DNA of 52,751 nucleotides from Methylotenera sp. (GTDB lineage: Bacteria > Pseudomonadota > Gammaproteobacteria > Burkholderiales > Burkholderiaceae_C). Position numbers and translations under genes: made by a program. Shown one piece after another: positions 1 through 8,542 of the stretch; position 1 is the stretch's first letter, and every line of letters starts with the position of its first letter. The DNA is taken from positions 1 to 52,751 of the forward strand of contig JAIPCJ010000008.1 in NCBI GenBank assembly GCA_021738245.1. Direction: 5' to 3'. A model generated the notes under the pieces. The model made no database searches and had not been told where the DNA came from. It saw nothing but the letters and a program-made list of their open reading frames with translations.

Positions 1-1822
1 GGGGCGTCACCGGGCGCGCATCCCCGGCCAGCCGCAAGCGTCGCACCAGCGGTGCCAGCAACGGGCTGGCGGCATCGGCGGCCGATACGAAGAGCACCAG
101 CTTGGCCTGGGCCCGGCTCAGCGCCACGTTCAGCAGGCGCTGCGCGGCCTCGCCGTGCAAGAAGGGCTGCGCGCCGTCCGCCGGGTCGAACAGCACCACC
201 GGGGCTTCGCTGCCCTGCGCGCGGTGCACGGTGCTCACGCGGATCGACTCCGGCAGGCCACGGGCCCGCAGCCGCTGGCGGATGAGCGCCCGCTGGGCGC
301 GAAACGGCGTCAGCACGATCAACTCGTCAGGCTGCCAGTCGCCGTGGGCCAGGGCCTCGTGCAGCAGGGCGGCGATCGCCTCGGCCGACTCGCGCCGCAC
401 CGGGCCGCGCTCCTGCGCGACCCAGCCGCCATCGGTGGTCATGCGCTGCAGCTGCACATGGACTTCGGGCCCGATGTCGCCCAGCGTGCGCGCGCGTGCG
501 GCGCGCCAGTCCGCGGAGGCCAGCGCATCAGCGGCCACGCGCAGGGCGCCGTCGTAGAACAGCTCGCTCACCAACTCGCCGATGGGCGGCGCCATGCGCG
601 ACTGTTCGTCCAGCAGCGCCACTGCCGGGCTGCGCGGCGGCATTTCCGCAAACGGCGAGCGCCCGAGCCAGCGCCGCGCGCCGCGGTCATCCGCCCGCTG
701 CACCGGCGACAGCTGCTGCGGGTCACCCGCAAAGAGCCGCGCGCGGCCGAGTGGCATCAGCACCAGCGCATGCGCGAGGCTCACCTGGCTGGCTTCGTCG
801 AAGACGACGAGGTCGAAGGGCGGCTCGCCGCCGCTCGCCAGCTCGCGCAGCGTCTTCAGCGTGAACGCGGCGCGGGTGGTCGTCATGCAAGCCAGGCGGC
901 AGCGTTGCAGCACCTTCAGCGAGGCGCTGCGCAGCTCGTCGCGCAGGCTGGCGACGCGGTCGGCCCAGGCCTTCAGCGCCTGGGCATCGCGGGCTGGCGG
1001 GCGCGCGGCCTCCACGTGGGCCAGGCGGGCGATGAGGTCGCGGTCCTGGGTCGGGATGAGGTGCTCGCGGCCTTCATAGGCCGCCGCGTCGAAGCGCGTG
1101 CCCAACCGTTGCACGCTGGCGCGCAGTGCCTCGCGCCGGCCCTTGTGCAGCGCCTTGTCGACGGCGAGCGTGGCCTGGTCGACCGCCTGGTTGGTGGTGG
1201 ACAGCAGCAGCACGCGCGCGGCCGGGTGGCGGTCGAGGTACTCGGCCAGCAGCACGCCCAGCGTCGTGGTCTTGCCGGTGCCGGGCGGGCCCCACAGAAA
1301 GCCGCTGCTGTGGCCGACCAGCGCCAGGGCCGCGCGCTGGGCGGGCCGCAGCCAGCGAAAGGGCTCGCCCGTCAGCGGTGTGCCGCCGCGGAGCGGGCGG
1401 GGCGACGAGAGATCCAGCAGGCAGGCCAGTGCCTGCTCCGCCCAGGGCGTGTCCCACCAGGCATCGGCCACGGCGTTGAGAAAGCGCGTTGGGTAGAGCC
1501 GGATCAGGTGGCCGGCGGGCGGCGGCGCGCTGCTCGCGTTCTGCAGCACCAGCAGGTCCTCCTCGGCCACCACGGCCAGCACGCTGGCACCCCCTTTGGC
1601 CGGCGCGCCCCACCAGGCCGAGGCGCCATCCAGGCTGTCGTCCAGCAGCGCCTGGGCCGACGCAGCACCGGGGCGCTGCCCCTCGGCGAACACATAGCCG
1701 GGCTCCAGCGTGACGCGCCACAGCACGCCATCACGCTCGGCGTGCAGCACCTTGAAGTCGTAGTACTCGGGCGTGGCCGACAGCTCGGCACTCAATGCCG
1801 CGCGAACGTCGGCCAGGCTCAT
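1..1822 (-). CDS. SF1 (UPF1/DNA2-like) AAA helicase, C-terminus cut by window edge
   Basis: An open frame runs without a stop from an ATG at 1822 to the left edge, giving about 607 residues. The N-terminal ~150 residues match no family I know. Helicase motifs then follow in order: Walker A GPPGTGKTT near residue 178, STTNQAVDQ (motif Ia), a DEAS Walker B box near 342, GDPQQLSP (motif III), LLDEQSRM (motif IV), STVHRAQGSE (motif V) and LLNVALSRAQ (motif VI). This set is typical of superfamily 1B helicases related to UPF1, DNA2 and Sen1, which unwind DNA or RNA with ATP. Because motif VI lies close to the edge, only a short C-terminal tail should be missing. No strong Shine-Dalgarno precedes the ATG. 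The cellular role cannot be read from context. The helicase call is firm; the substrate is unknown. Confidence 0.85.
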   Translation of the reverse strand, partial: MSLADVRAALSAELSATPEYYDFKVLHAERDGVLWRVTLEPGYVFAEGQRPGAASAQALLDDSLDGASAWWGAPAKGGASVLAVVAEEDLLVLQNASSAPPPAGHLIRLYPTRFLNAVADAWWDTPWAEQALACLLDLSSPRPLRGGTPLTGEPFRWLRPAQRAALALVGHSSGFLWGPPGTGKTTTLGVLLAEYLDRHPAARVLLLSTTNQAVDQATLAVDKALHKGRREALRASVQRLGTRFDAAAYEGREHLIPTQDRDLIARLAHVEAARPPARDAQALKAWADRVASLRDELRSASLKVLQRCRLACMTTTRAAFTLKTLRELASGGEPPFDLVVFDEASQVSLAHALVLMPLGRARLFAGDPQQLSPVQRADDRGARRWLGRSPFAEMPPRSPAVALLDEQSRMAPPIGELVSELFYDGALRVAADALASADWRAARARTLGDIGPEVHVQLQRMTTDGGWVAQERGPVRRESAEAIAALLHEALAHGDWQPDELIVLTPFRAQRALIRQRLRARGLPESIRVSTVHRAQGSEAPVVLFDPADGAQPFLHGEAAQRLLNVALSRAQAKLVLFVSAADAASPLLAPLVRRLRLAGDARPVTP

Positions 1823-2010
1823 GCGGGGTGGAGAAGGAAGAGAGCGGGGAGATCGGGAAGATCGCGGAAATCGGGAAAGGGCGCGACTGTATCTGCACTC
1901 GCCCTGCGTGCGGCCCGATCGGTCATGCCTCATCGCCCTCACCCGGCAGCCGGCGATGCGGGCCTTCTCGCCGGGCGTGAAGCCGCCTGCGTGCGCCTGA
2001 TGCGCCCAAG

Positions 2011-2039
2011 AAAAAGCGGACGGTGTTGCCACCGTCCGC
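2011..2039 (-). terminator. Rho-independent terminator of the S8 protease gene
   Basis: A perfect 10-bp stem (2016-2025 with 2030-2039) closes a TTGC loop and, read on the minus strand, is followed by five Ts (2015-2011). It lies 43 bp past the stop of the minus-strand protease gene, which is the expected position and orientation. Confidence 0.85.
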
Positions 2040-2081
2040 CTGGACTCGCCCGGGAGCGCCCTGCGGCGCCCGGCGAGTGGG

Positions 2082-4961
2082 TCAGGGCAAGGGCGCGTTG
2101 ACGGCCGTCAACGCATTGATGAAGCCGAAGCCGCTGAGGCCGGAATAGCCCTTGCCATAACGGTTGGTCAGCGTGCCGCTGAAGGTCGAGCCGTCTGCCA
2201 GCGTGCCGGTGTAGCTGATGCCACCGGTTGCCACGGTGCCTTCAGGCAGCCGGACGTTCTGGCCGGCAATGTCAGCCGAGTTCGCGGCGCGCGAATCGCC
2301 GTTCGGCGGAGAGAAGGCCGAACGGAAGGTCGACCGACCGACGCCAAAGCGCAGCACGCGTCCGCTGGTGAAGGTGCCCGGCTGGAAGTTCAACGTCATG
2401 TTGTAGAACATGTTCGCCACCGCCGGAGCCGGCGCCTGGTTCGTGAACTGTGCCGTCACGTTGCTGGCGACCAGGCCGACGCTGGCCGGGCCGAACGTGA
2501 AGGGCAGGCCTGCGGTGCGCACGTCGAAGACCAGACCCGGCGTGCTGGGCACGACGACGTTGCCGCCGCCCGGATTGCCCGTCGCTGCATTGAACGTGAT
2601 GCTGGTGATGTAGCTGGGGCCGTTGTAGGACACCGTGAAGGCATTGGGGTCGGTGCGACCGGTGACGGAGTTGTCGCCCACCAGGGTCACCGCAACCTTG
2701 CCGCGGTTGGGCAGTGCCTGCGCCACCGACGACGAGCTGTACGGGTCCAGGTCGTTCGGGTAGGTGCTGTTCTCCAGGATGGTGCGCATTTGCGCCGGTG
2801 TCACCGAACCCGGCCCACCCTTGGCCTGCAGGACCAGGGCGGCGATGGACGCCGCGGTCGGCGCCGCCGCGCTGGTGCCGAAGAAGTTCGGGAAGGTGTC
2901 GAGGTCGCGGTTGGTGTCCGACGTGAAGAACGTGGTGTTGCCGCCGTCCATCGCCGCCAGGTTGGGCTTCAGGCGCACCTGCTGGTCGTCCGGGATGCGG
3001 TTGTTGTTGCGGTCCCAGACGATGCGGACCGGACCGGTGGACGTGAAGTCCTCCGGCAGCGCCGGCTTGAAGGGGCCGTAGGCCGCGACCCCGTTGGCGC
3101 CCGCGGCCGAGTTGTGGCCGTAGGTGATGGGCGTGGTGTAGGAGAAGTACTCGGACGGGAAGCCGGTCGAGCCGTTGCTGGACGACAGCATCTTGTAGCG
3201 CAGCCGGCTGGCCGGCACCGGCGCGGTCGGGATGTTGGCGCGTGCGATCACCAGCTGCACCTGGTTGGTGGTCACCGACGTCGGGAAGGTGATGGAGCCG
3301 GGCAGTTCGACCGGCCGGTTCGTCGCCAGGTTGTTTTCACAGACGCAGCCGAGGTAGGCGCCCGTGGTCGGGTGGAAGAACAGCAGATTGAAGTCGCTGG
3401 TCATCTTCGAGACGCCGCTGCCGACATTGACCTTCACCGTGAACGGGCCGCGGTCACTGTTGAAGCCGGTCACCTGGATGGTGTAGTTGCCCGACTGCGG
3501 CGCATACAGGGAGAACGTCTCGGAGGCCCCGGTGTCGACCGTTTGCAGGACGGTGCCGTCGGGCTGGATCACCGAGACGATGACGTCCAGATTGCCGGCG
3601 CCGTCATAGATCGAGTCGCCCCGGACATCGATCTGGTATTGCGTGCCGGCGTTCAGGGCCACCGTCGAGTTCACCGTCGGCGTGGCTGCCGACAGCGTGC
3701 CGGTGGCCTGGAAGACCAGTGCACCGATCGTCTTGGGCGTGACGTCGTACGGATCGTCCCACTGCATGGTCATGCGCAGCTGGCGATTGGTCCCGAGCGT
3801 GATGGTCTGGGCGATGTCCTGCCCGCCATCACTGCGGAAGTTGTGGAAACCGCCTGCATACAGGGTGGTCGGAACACCCGCCAACGAAATGTTGGTGTTG
3901 GCCGTGGCCGTGGGGCCCGCCGGCACGAGGCGGAAGTCCGATGCGTAGCCTTGCGTCGGCGGGGTGTTGCCGGCCGACGAGAAGTAGGACACGCCGAGCG
4001 CCGTCACGTCGTCCACCGCCTGCGCAATGATGGTGTCGGCGAACATGCCTTCGTTGAAGTACTGCACGTCGTCGACGATGATCTGCGCGGCAAAGCCCGG
4101 CTTGGTGTTGGGCATGCCCGGCACGCCGGCCAGCGCGCGGATGTTGTTCGCGAAAGCGACGTCGCCGTTGAACGCGCTGGCAAAACCCAGGCGAGCCTTG
4201 GGCGCCATGTCGTGGATCAACTGAACCATGGCGCGGCCTTCGTCGCTGCCGGCGGACGCGGACTCGTCCAGGACTTCCACCGGCAGCGTGTTGCCGCAGG
4301 GGTTGCCGGTGCCCGGCAGATCGCAGCTCAGCACATCAGCCGGTGCCTTGATCGTGACGGTGGAGTTGTTGTAGGAGTCTGAAAGCACGCCGATCGTCAC
4401 GCCGCTGCCGTTCAGGTTGGCCGGCAACTGATCCACCTTGTGCTGCACCACGCCCTGCTGGGTCACGAGGCCGACGTTGGTGATCGGGCGGTTCACCGCG
4501 TGCACCGCCGACACGCCGGCCGACTTGGCCAGGGCGGCGAGGGTGTCCACCGGTACGTAGCCTTCGATCACACCCGCCCGATAGTTGCGGCTTTCCGCGG
4601 TGATGGCGATACCCGGCAGGCCTTTGACGGTGGAGCGGACGTTGTCGAAGTTGAACTGACCATCCACGATGACATTGACCAGCACGCGGCCGGCGTCGTC
4701 GCGCATCAGCGAGTCGTCGGTGCTGATGGTGAGCATGCCGGTGTCGCTGCCCGCGGCGGTGCGGAGCTGGGACCTGAGGCCTGCCCTGGCGGCCTTGGCG
4801 TTGATGCTGGACGTGACGAGATCACCCAGCGAGTGGCTGATGTTCTGAGGCACGGTGCCCGCGTGGGCGCTGCCGGCCGCGATCAGCAGTGCGCCGGCAA
4901 CGGGCCAGACGCGGGCAGCGAGGTCAGAAAGAACCTGATCAATGTGCGAAGACTTGTTCAT
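2082..4961 (-). CDS. Secreted S8 (subtilisin-like) serine protease with large internal insertion
   Basis: The preferred start is the ATG at 4961 (MNKSSH), not the in-frame ATG 20 codons upstream, because it places a signal peptide ending in SAHA-G at the N-terminus. The product is 959 residues. The catalytic Asp sits in GVLSDSYN (Asp195). The His region is EGRAMVQLIHD (His250) rather than the classical HGT, a variant I have seen in bacterial S8 paralogues. The Ser lies in GTSAAAP (Ser697). About 450 residues separate His and Ser, far more than in subtilisin. That gap contains a beta-rich stretch resembling a pre-peptidase C-terminal (PPC) domain (GNYTIQVTGF). A beta-rich tail of about 250 residues follows the Ser block. 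The neighbouring PEP-CTERM gene is 83 bp upstream on the same strand, so the two may be cotranscribed. Export is predicted; the substrate is unknown. Confidence 0.85.
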   Translation of the reverse strand: MNKSSHIDQVLSDLAARVWPVAGALLIAAGSAHAGTVPQNISHSLGDLVTSSINAKAARAGLRSQLRTAAGSDTGMLTISTDDSLMRDDAGRVLVNVIVDGQFNFDNVRSTVKGLPGIAITAESRNYRAGVIEGYVPVDTLAALAKSAGVSAVHAVNRPITNVGLVTQQGVVQHKVDQLPANLNGSGVTIGVLSDSYNNSTVTIKAPADVLSCDLPGTGNPCGNTLPVEVLDESASAGSDEGRAMVQLIHDMAPKARLGFASAFNGDVAFANNIRALAGVPGMPNTKPGFAAQIIVDDVQYFNEGMFADTIIAQAVDDVTALGVSYFSSAGNTPPTQGYASDFRLVPAGPTATANTNISLAGVPTTLYAGGFHNFRSDGGQDIAQTITLGTNRQLRMTMQWDDPYDVTPKTIGALVFQATGTLSAATPTVNSTVALNAGTQYQIDVRGDSIYDGAGNLDVIVSVIQPDGTVLQTVDTGASETFSLYAPQSGNYTIQVTGFNSDRGPFTVKVNVGSGVSKMTSDFNLLFFHPTTGAYLGCVCENNLATNRPVELPGSITFPTSVTTNQVQLVIARANIPTAPVPASRLRYKMLSSSNGSTGFPSEYFSYTTPITYGHNSAAGANGVAAYGPFKPALPEDFTSTGPVRIVWDRNNNRIPDDQQVRLKPNLAAMDGGNTTFFTSDTNRDLDTFPNFFGTSAAAPTAASIAALVLQAKGGPGSVTPAQMRTILENSTYPNDLDPYSSSSVAQALPNRGKVAVTLVGDNSVTGRTDPNAFTVSYNGPSYITSITFNAATGNPGGGNVVVPSTPGLVFDVRTAGLPFTFGPASVGLVASNVTAQFTNQAPAPAVANMFYNMTLNFQPGTFTSGRVLRFGVGRSTFRSAFSPPNGDSRAANSADIAGQNVRLPEGTVATGGISYTGTLADGSTFSGTLTNRYGKGYSGLSGFGFINALTAVNAPLP

Positions 4962-5044
4962 GGACGATTCCCGATGGACATGGGGGGTGGGGTAGCGCCG
5001 ACGCATTGGGGGCGGCGGCACGGACGGGTCGGGCGGGGCGGCGC

Positions 5045-5794
5045 TCAGGCGGCGAGCGTGTCGGCGGAGGTGCCGGCAGGCTTGCGGCGGCGGCTGCCGA
5101 GCGTGCAGCCCACGCCTGCCATCGCCACCAGCAGCAGGCTGGCCGGTTCCGGCACGCTCGCGCCCGCGCCGGTCAAGGTGATGGTGTAGTCGCCAGCGGC
5201 GCCGAAGCCGAAGGTGTTGTCGGTGAAGCCTGCGAGCGACGTGGGCTGCAGGTTGCCGGCCGGGCCGCGGACGTCGGTGAACAAGCCGATGTCGAAGAGC
5301 AGCTCATTGAACGCGTTGACCGGGTCGTAGCCGGCGTTGGCCACGCCAAGGATGTACAGACCCGCGGAGATCGGACCGAGCGGACTGCCGCCCGGCAAGG
5401 TCGAGAAGAAGGTGCCGGAGTCAGCGTCGTCGTTCAGGTAGATGGCCTGGCCCGTCAGCGTGAGCAGGAAGAGCTGCGTATCGCCAAAGCCGGTGGTGCC
5501 GACCGTCGTCGCCGAAAAGGCGGCGGGATCGTAGATGCTGATCATGTAGAGGTCCGCGTCGGTTCCCGATTCGAGGTTGCCGGCGATCGTCGTCAACGGC
5601 TGAGAGCTGCCATTCGGGTTGCTGGTTTGCTGAACGCTGGCCAGGGTCTGGCCCGCGTCGCCGACCTCATGCCACGTGACGGTCGCGACGGGATTCGCGA
5701 TGGCCGGCGCAACACTGCAGGCGATGGCCGTCATTGCGAGGGCTCGAGCGCAGCGCGAGATCGATGCGCGAAGGGTTGTCAAAGAAGTGCTCAT
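5045..5794 (-). CDS. PEP-CTERM sorting-domain exported protein
   Basis: This is a 249-residue secreted protein starting at the ATG at 5794 (MSTSLTT), with AGGA about 10 bases upstream. The frame is open for 42 more codons, but that extension has no signal-peptide character. An N-terminal signal segment (ARALAMTAIACSVAPAIA) leads into a beta-rich body with DADLYMI and DYTITLTG, which resembles a bacterial pre-peptidase-like domain. The C-terminus has the full tripartite PEP-CTERM signal: VPEP, a hydrophobic helix and a basic RRRKP tail. Such proteins are recognised by an exosortase/EpsH system and placed in the envelope or extracellular matrix. No exosortase gene is in this window. The S8 protease follows 83 bp downstream, so a shared role in the extracellular matrix is possible but unproven. 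Confidence 0.85.
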   Translation of the reverse strand: MSTSLTTLRASISRCARALAMTAIACSVAPAIANPVATVTWHEVGDAGQTLASVQQTSNPNGSSQPLTTIAGNLESGTDADLYMISIYDPAAFSATTVGTTGFGDTQLFLLTLTGQAIYLNDDADSGTFFSTLPGGSPLGPISAGLYILGVANAGYDPVNAFNELLFDIGLFTDVRGPAGNLQPTSLAGFTDNTFGFGAAGDYTITLTGAGASVPEPASLLLVAMAGVGCTLGSRRRKPAGTSADTLAA

Positions 5795-6317
5795 GACCGG
5801 TGATTCCTGTGAAGCGTGGGATGGAACTTGCGGGCGCCTGGAGGCAGCGGTGGCTGCACGGCCGATGCGCGAAACAGGCTTATCCCATGCGCTCTGCGGG
5901 TCGCCGGCCCCGCAAATCAATCACTCCCCTCAACCGGAGGGGAGGGAATTCCAGGGTGGCAGGACGGCAAGTTGCAGCAGGGGGCCAACATGCTCCGTAT
6001 TCACCCGGAGAGAACCGGCCCGCAAGGTCCGCCGCCTCGGGCAAACCCTGCTCTGGCTTCTGGGGCGGGCAGCACAGCCGTGTCGGTGAGGAATGCGCGC
6101 TCCAGGCGTTCAGCGTGAGGTCGGGCCGGTCTGTGTGAGGTGGGTGGGTCCGTCGGACAGCTGCGCAGACGGGTCGTCATCAGCGCGGCGGGGACCGAAA
6201 GCAGGCGGTGCCTGGCGCTCATGCCGCGGGCATCTGCGTGCTTCTTGACCTCGGACAAGACCGTCCTCCCGCCTGCGCCTTAGCCTGCGTCCCCAACCCC
6301 ACTGCCCGAGTCCTGCC
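5795..6317. other. 523-bp divergent intergenic region, no gene recognised
   Basis: This separates the minus-strand PEP-CTERM gene from the plus-strand di-iron protein gene, so it must hold both promoters. The short open frames within it have no plausible start sites or family features. One clean inverted repeat is present, an 8-bp stem at 5924-5931 and 5937-5944 around AACCG, without a T-run. I could not identify convincing -35/-10 pairs. Confidence 0.6.
5924..5944. repeat. 8-bp inverted repeat upstream of PEP-CTERM gene
   Basis: CTCCCCTC and GAGGGGAG flank a five-base centre. It is about 130 bp upstream of the PEP-CTERM start. There is no T-tract, so it reads better as an operator or mRNA hairpin than a terminator. 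Its function is unknown. Confidence 0.4.
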
Positions 6318-7097
6318 ATGTCCATCGAGTTGTTCCGTCAGGACCGCCACGTCTGCATCATGTTCTCGCGCCTGGGCGACGAGGGCGGCGACGCGGTGCA
6401 GTCCAACCAGTTCCTGCTGGTGAACGGCGATACCGGCGCCATCCTCGACCCGGGCGGCAACATTGCGTACAACGAGCTCTACCTGGGCATGTCGGCTTTT
6501 TTTCCGCCGCACAAGCTGGCGGCCATCCTGGCCTCGCATGCCGACCCCGACATCATTGCCTCGCTGGACCGCTGGATGACGGCCACCGAGGCGCCGGTCT
6601 ACATCTCGCGGCTGTGGGAGCGGTTCGCGCCGCACTTCTGCAAGCCGGGCAAGACCGTGGGGCGCGTGGTGGGCCTGCCCGACGAAGGGCAGCGGCTGCA
6701 ACTGGGTGCCGGGCGGGATCGCTTCGAGCTGTGGGCGCTGCCGGCGCACTTTCTGCACGCCGAGGGCAACTTCCAGTTCTACGACCCGGTCAGCCGCATC
6801 CTGTTCTCCGGCGACCTGGGTGCCTCGCTCGGCGCCAGCCTCAACCCTGAACAGCCGGTCACCTCGTTGGCCAGCCACATCCCGCGGATGGAAGGCTTTC
6901 ACCGCCGCTACATGGTCAGCAACAAGATCCTGCGGCTGTGGGCGGCCATGGTGCGGCAGCTGGACATCGACATGATCGCGCCCCAGCACGGCGCACCCCT
7001 GGTGGGCGGCGCGGTGCGGGAGTTCATCGACTGGGTCGAGCAGCTGGCCTGCGGGGTGGACCTGTTCGGCGAGGCGAACTACCGCGTGCCGGGCTGA
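6318..7097 (+). CDS. Metallo-beta-lactamase-fold di-iron oxygen-binding (ODP-like) protein
   Basis: This 259-residue protein corresponds to the diiron domain of flavodiiron proteins without the flavodoxin module. The metal motif reads SHADPDI, where a classical flavodiiron protein has HxExDH. Later ligand-region motifs are present: a His in PAHFLHAEGNF, an Asp in FSGDLGA and the QHG near the C-terminus. The family (often annotated as oxygen-binding di-iron domain protein) binds O2 at a non-haem di-iron site and is linked to O2 sensing or scavenging. No flavodoxin or rubredoxin partner gene is adjacent. The 3' end overlaps the convergent M56 gene by 19 bp. The family call is strong; the reaction is inferred. 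Confidence 0.8.
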   Translation: MSIELFRQDRHVCIMFSRLGDEGGDAVQSNQFLLVNGDTGAILDPGGNIAYNELYLGMSAFFPPHKLAAILASHADPDIIASLDRWMTATEAPVYISRLWERFAPHFCKPGKTVGRVVGLPDEGQRLQLGAGRDRFELWALPAHFLHAEGNFQFYDPVSRILFSGDLGASLGASLNPEQPVTSLASHIPRMEGFHRRYMVSNKILRLWAAMVRQLDIDMIAPQHGAPLVGGAVREFIDWVEQLACGVDLFGEANYRVPG

Positions 7098-8530
7098 GCC
7101 TCGCGGGCGGCGCGCCAGGCGCGGTCCTGGGCGTCCATGTCGCGGCGGATCTGGGCGATGTGCTCGCGCTGGCGGGTGATCTCGGCCTGCTGGGCGGCCG
7201 AGAGTTGCGGCAGCGCCGCCGTCTCGGCCCGGGTCAGCGATGGCACCGCGGGATGCTGCGGCAGCGTCCAGCGCGCCGACACCTGGGCCTGCAAGGGCCC
7301 CTGCGCCGTCTGCGCGACGAACTGCGCTACCCGGCCGTTGGTGGGCAGCTCCTGCCAGTCGGCGAGGGGGCGCTGGCAGGTTTCGTCCATCGGTTGGGCG
7401 GTGGGGCGCACGCTGCCATCGGCGAAGGTATAGAGCGACACGTACAGGCACCAGCCCGGCAGCATCGACTGCAGCATCACGCCCGCGGGCCCGCCCAGCA
7501 GTGGCCGGTTCAGTGGCAAGGTCATGTCGGCGTGATGCCAGTCCCGGCGGCCCACCTGCGAGGCGACCTCGAACACCAGGCCCTGTCCGCCCGCAGACGT
7601 CGGCGCCGGTACCGGTGCCGGCACCGTGGGCTCCTGGGCGGCCCGGGCCACCAGCCCTGCCGCCGCACCCAGGCCGGCCACCAGGGCCGCCGCGGCAAGG
7701 CGACGCACCCGTGAGGTACGGCGCCAGCGCGACAGCCACTGCACGCGCTGCACCAGCGGGTGCGAGCTCGTCCAGCCACTGGCCAGTGCCGGGTGGCCCG
7801 GCCCCTGGTGCGCCGCCAGCAGGGCGCTCGCGTAGCGGGCGCGGGCGGCGGGGTCGATGGCGGCATCCAGCACGGCCTCGTCGCAGGCCAGCTCCTGGTC
7901 GTCGCGCAACGCGCGCCGGCCCCACCAGGCCAGCGGGTTGAACCACTGCAGGCACAGCAGCAGCAGGGCGAGCAGGTTCCAGGCGGTGTCGTGGCGGCGC
8001 AGGTGGACGGCTTCGTGGGCCAGCATCAGTTGGCGGGTCGGCGCGTCAAAGCGGCGTTCGAAGTCGGCGGGCAGCACCAGCCGGGCCGGCCACAGGCCCA
8101 CGACGGCCGGGCTTTGTCCGGCGGGAGCGAGCCACTGGCCGTGGGCATCGCGCCAGAGGCCGGCTTCGTAGCGGCGTTGTGCCCGCCATTGCGCAGCAGC
8201 CAGCGTGGCGGCGCCGAGCATCCACGTGAGCAGCAGCGCCATCGGCCCGTGCGAGGCGGGTCGGGCCGCGACAGCAGCGTTCACCGGCTTCGCATGAGCG
8301 GGAGCGAGCGGCAGCGCTGCGGGCAGCGCAAGTGCGGCGGACGCAGGCAGCGAGGTGCGGGGTAGCCAGGGGCTGGCGAGCAGCAGCGGCACGAGCAGCC
8401 AGGCGGCGTAGGTCGCGCGCGCGCCGAGCGCACGGCGCAGCAAAGGGCGCCCTGCGGCCAACAGCAGCAAGGCAAAGCTCGCCAGCAGGGTGAGGCGCAG
8501 CAGCGCGGTGAGCAGGAGTTCAGCGTTCAT
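7079..8530 (-). CDS. BlaR1-like M56 membrane metallopeptidase (distal copy)
   Basis: This is a 483-residue integral membrane protein and the last gene of a blaI-M56-M56 operon. It has N-terminal hydrophobic helices at about residues 5-30, 40-55 and 98-115, then a cytoplasmic zinc-protease domain with HEAVH at 172-176 and the downstream DQELACDEAV ligand block. The motif WFNPLAWWGRRALRDDQE is typical of the BlaR1/MecR1 peptidase family. A further helix (about 263-282) leads to a periplasmic tail of about 190 residues with no penicillin-binding motif (no SxxK/KTG pattern seen). The tail ends in a charged, helical segment with an IRRDMDAQDRAWRAAREAQ pattern. By analogy, signal sensing outside the membrane would trigger cleavage of the BlaI-like repressor. 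The signal is unknown, and it is not obviously a beta-lactam. Confidence 0.85.
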   Translation of the reverse strand: MNAELLLTALLRLTLLASFALLLLAAGRPLLRRALGARATYAAWLLVPLLLASPWLPRTSLPASAALALPAALPLAPAHAKPVNAAVAARPASHGPMALLLTWMLGAATLAAAQWRAQRRYEAGLWRDAHGQWLAPAGQSPAVVGLWPARLVLPADFERRFDAPTRQLMLAHEAVHLRRHDTAWNLLALLLLCLQWFNPLAWWGRRALRDDQELACDEAVLDAAIDPAARARYASALLAAHQGPGHPALASGWTSSHPLVQRVQWLSRWRRTSRVRRLAAAALVAGLGAAAGLVARAAQEPTVPAPVPAPTSAGGQGLVFEVASQVGRRDWHHADMTLPLNRPLLGGPAGVMLQSMLPGWCLYVSLYTFADGSVRPTAQPMDETCQRPLADWQELPTNGRVAQFVAQTAQGPLQAQVSARWTLPQHPAVPSLTRAETAALPQLSAAQQAEITRQREHIAQIRRDMDAQDRAWRAAREAQPGTR

Positions 8531-8542
8531 GGATTGTTCCTC

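Noticed and set aside
155-2101. Long open frame on the plus strand
   Set aside because: It is antisense to the SF1 helicase, whose motifs lie in order on the minus strand. The translated product is Arg/Ala-rich without any motif.
2790-4382. 530-codon plus-strand frame
   Set aside because: Shadow of the S8 protease on the other strand. No family motif, and the codons are as expected for a GC-rich antisense frame.
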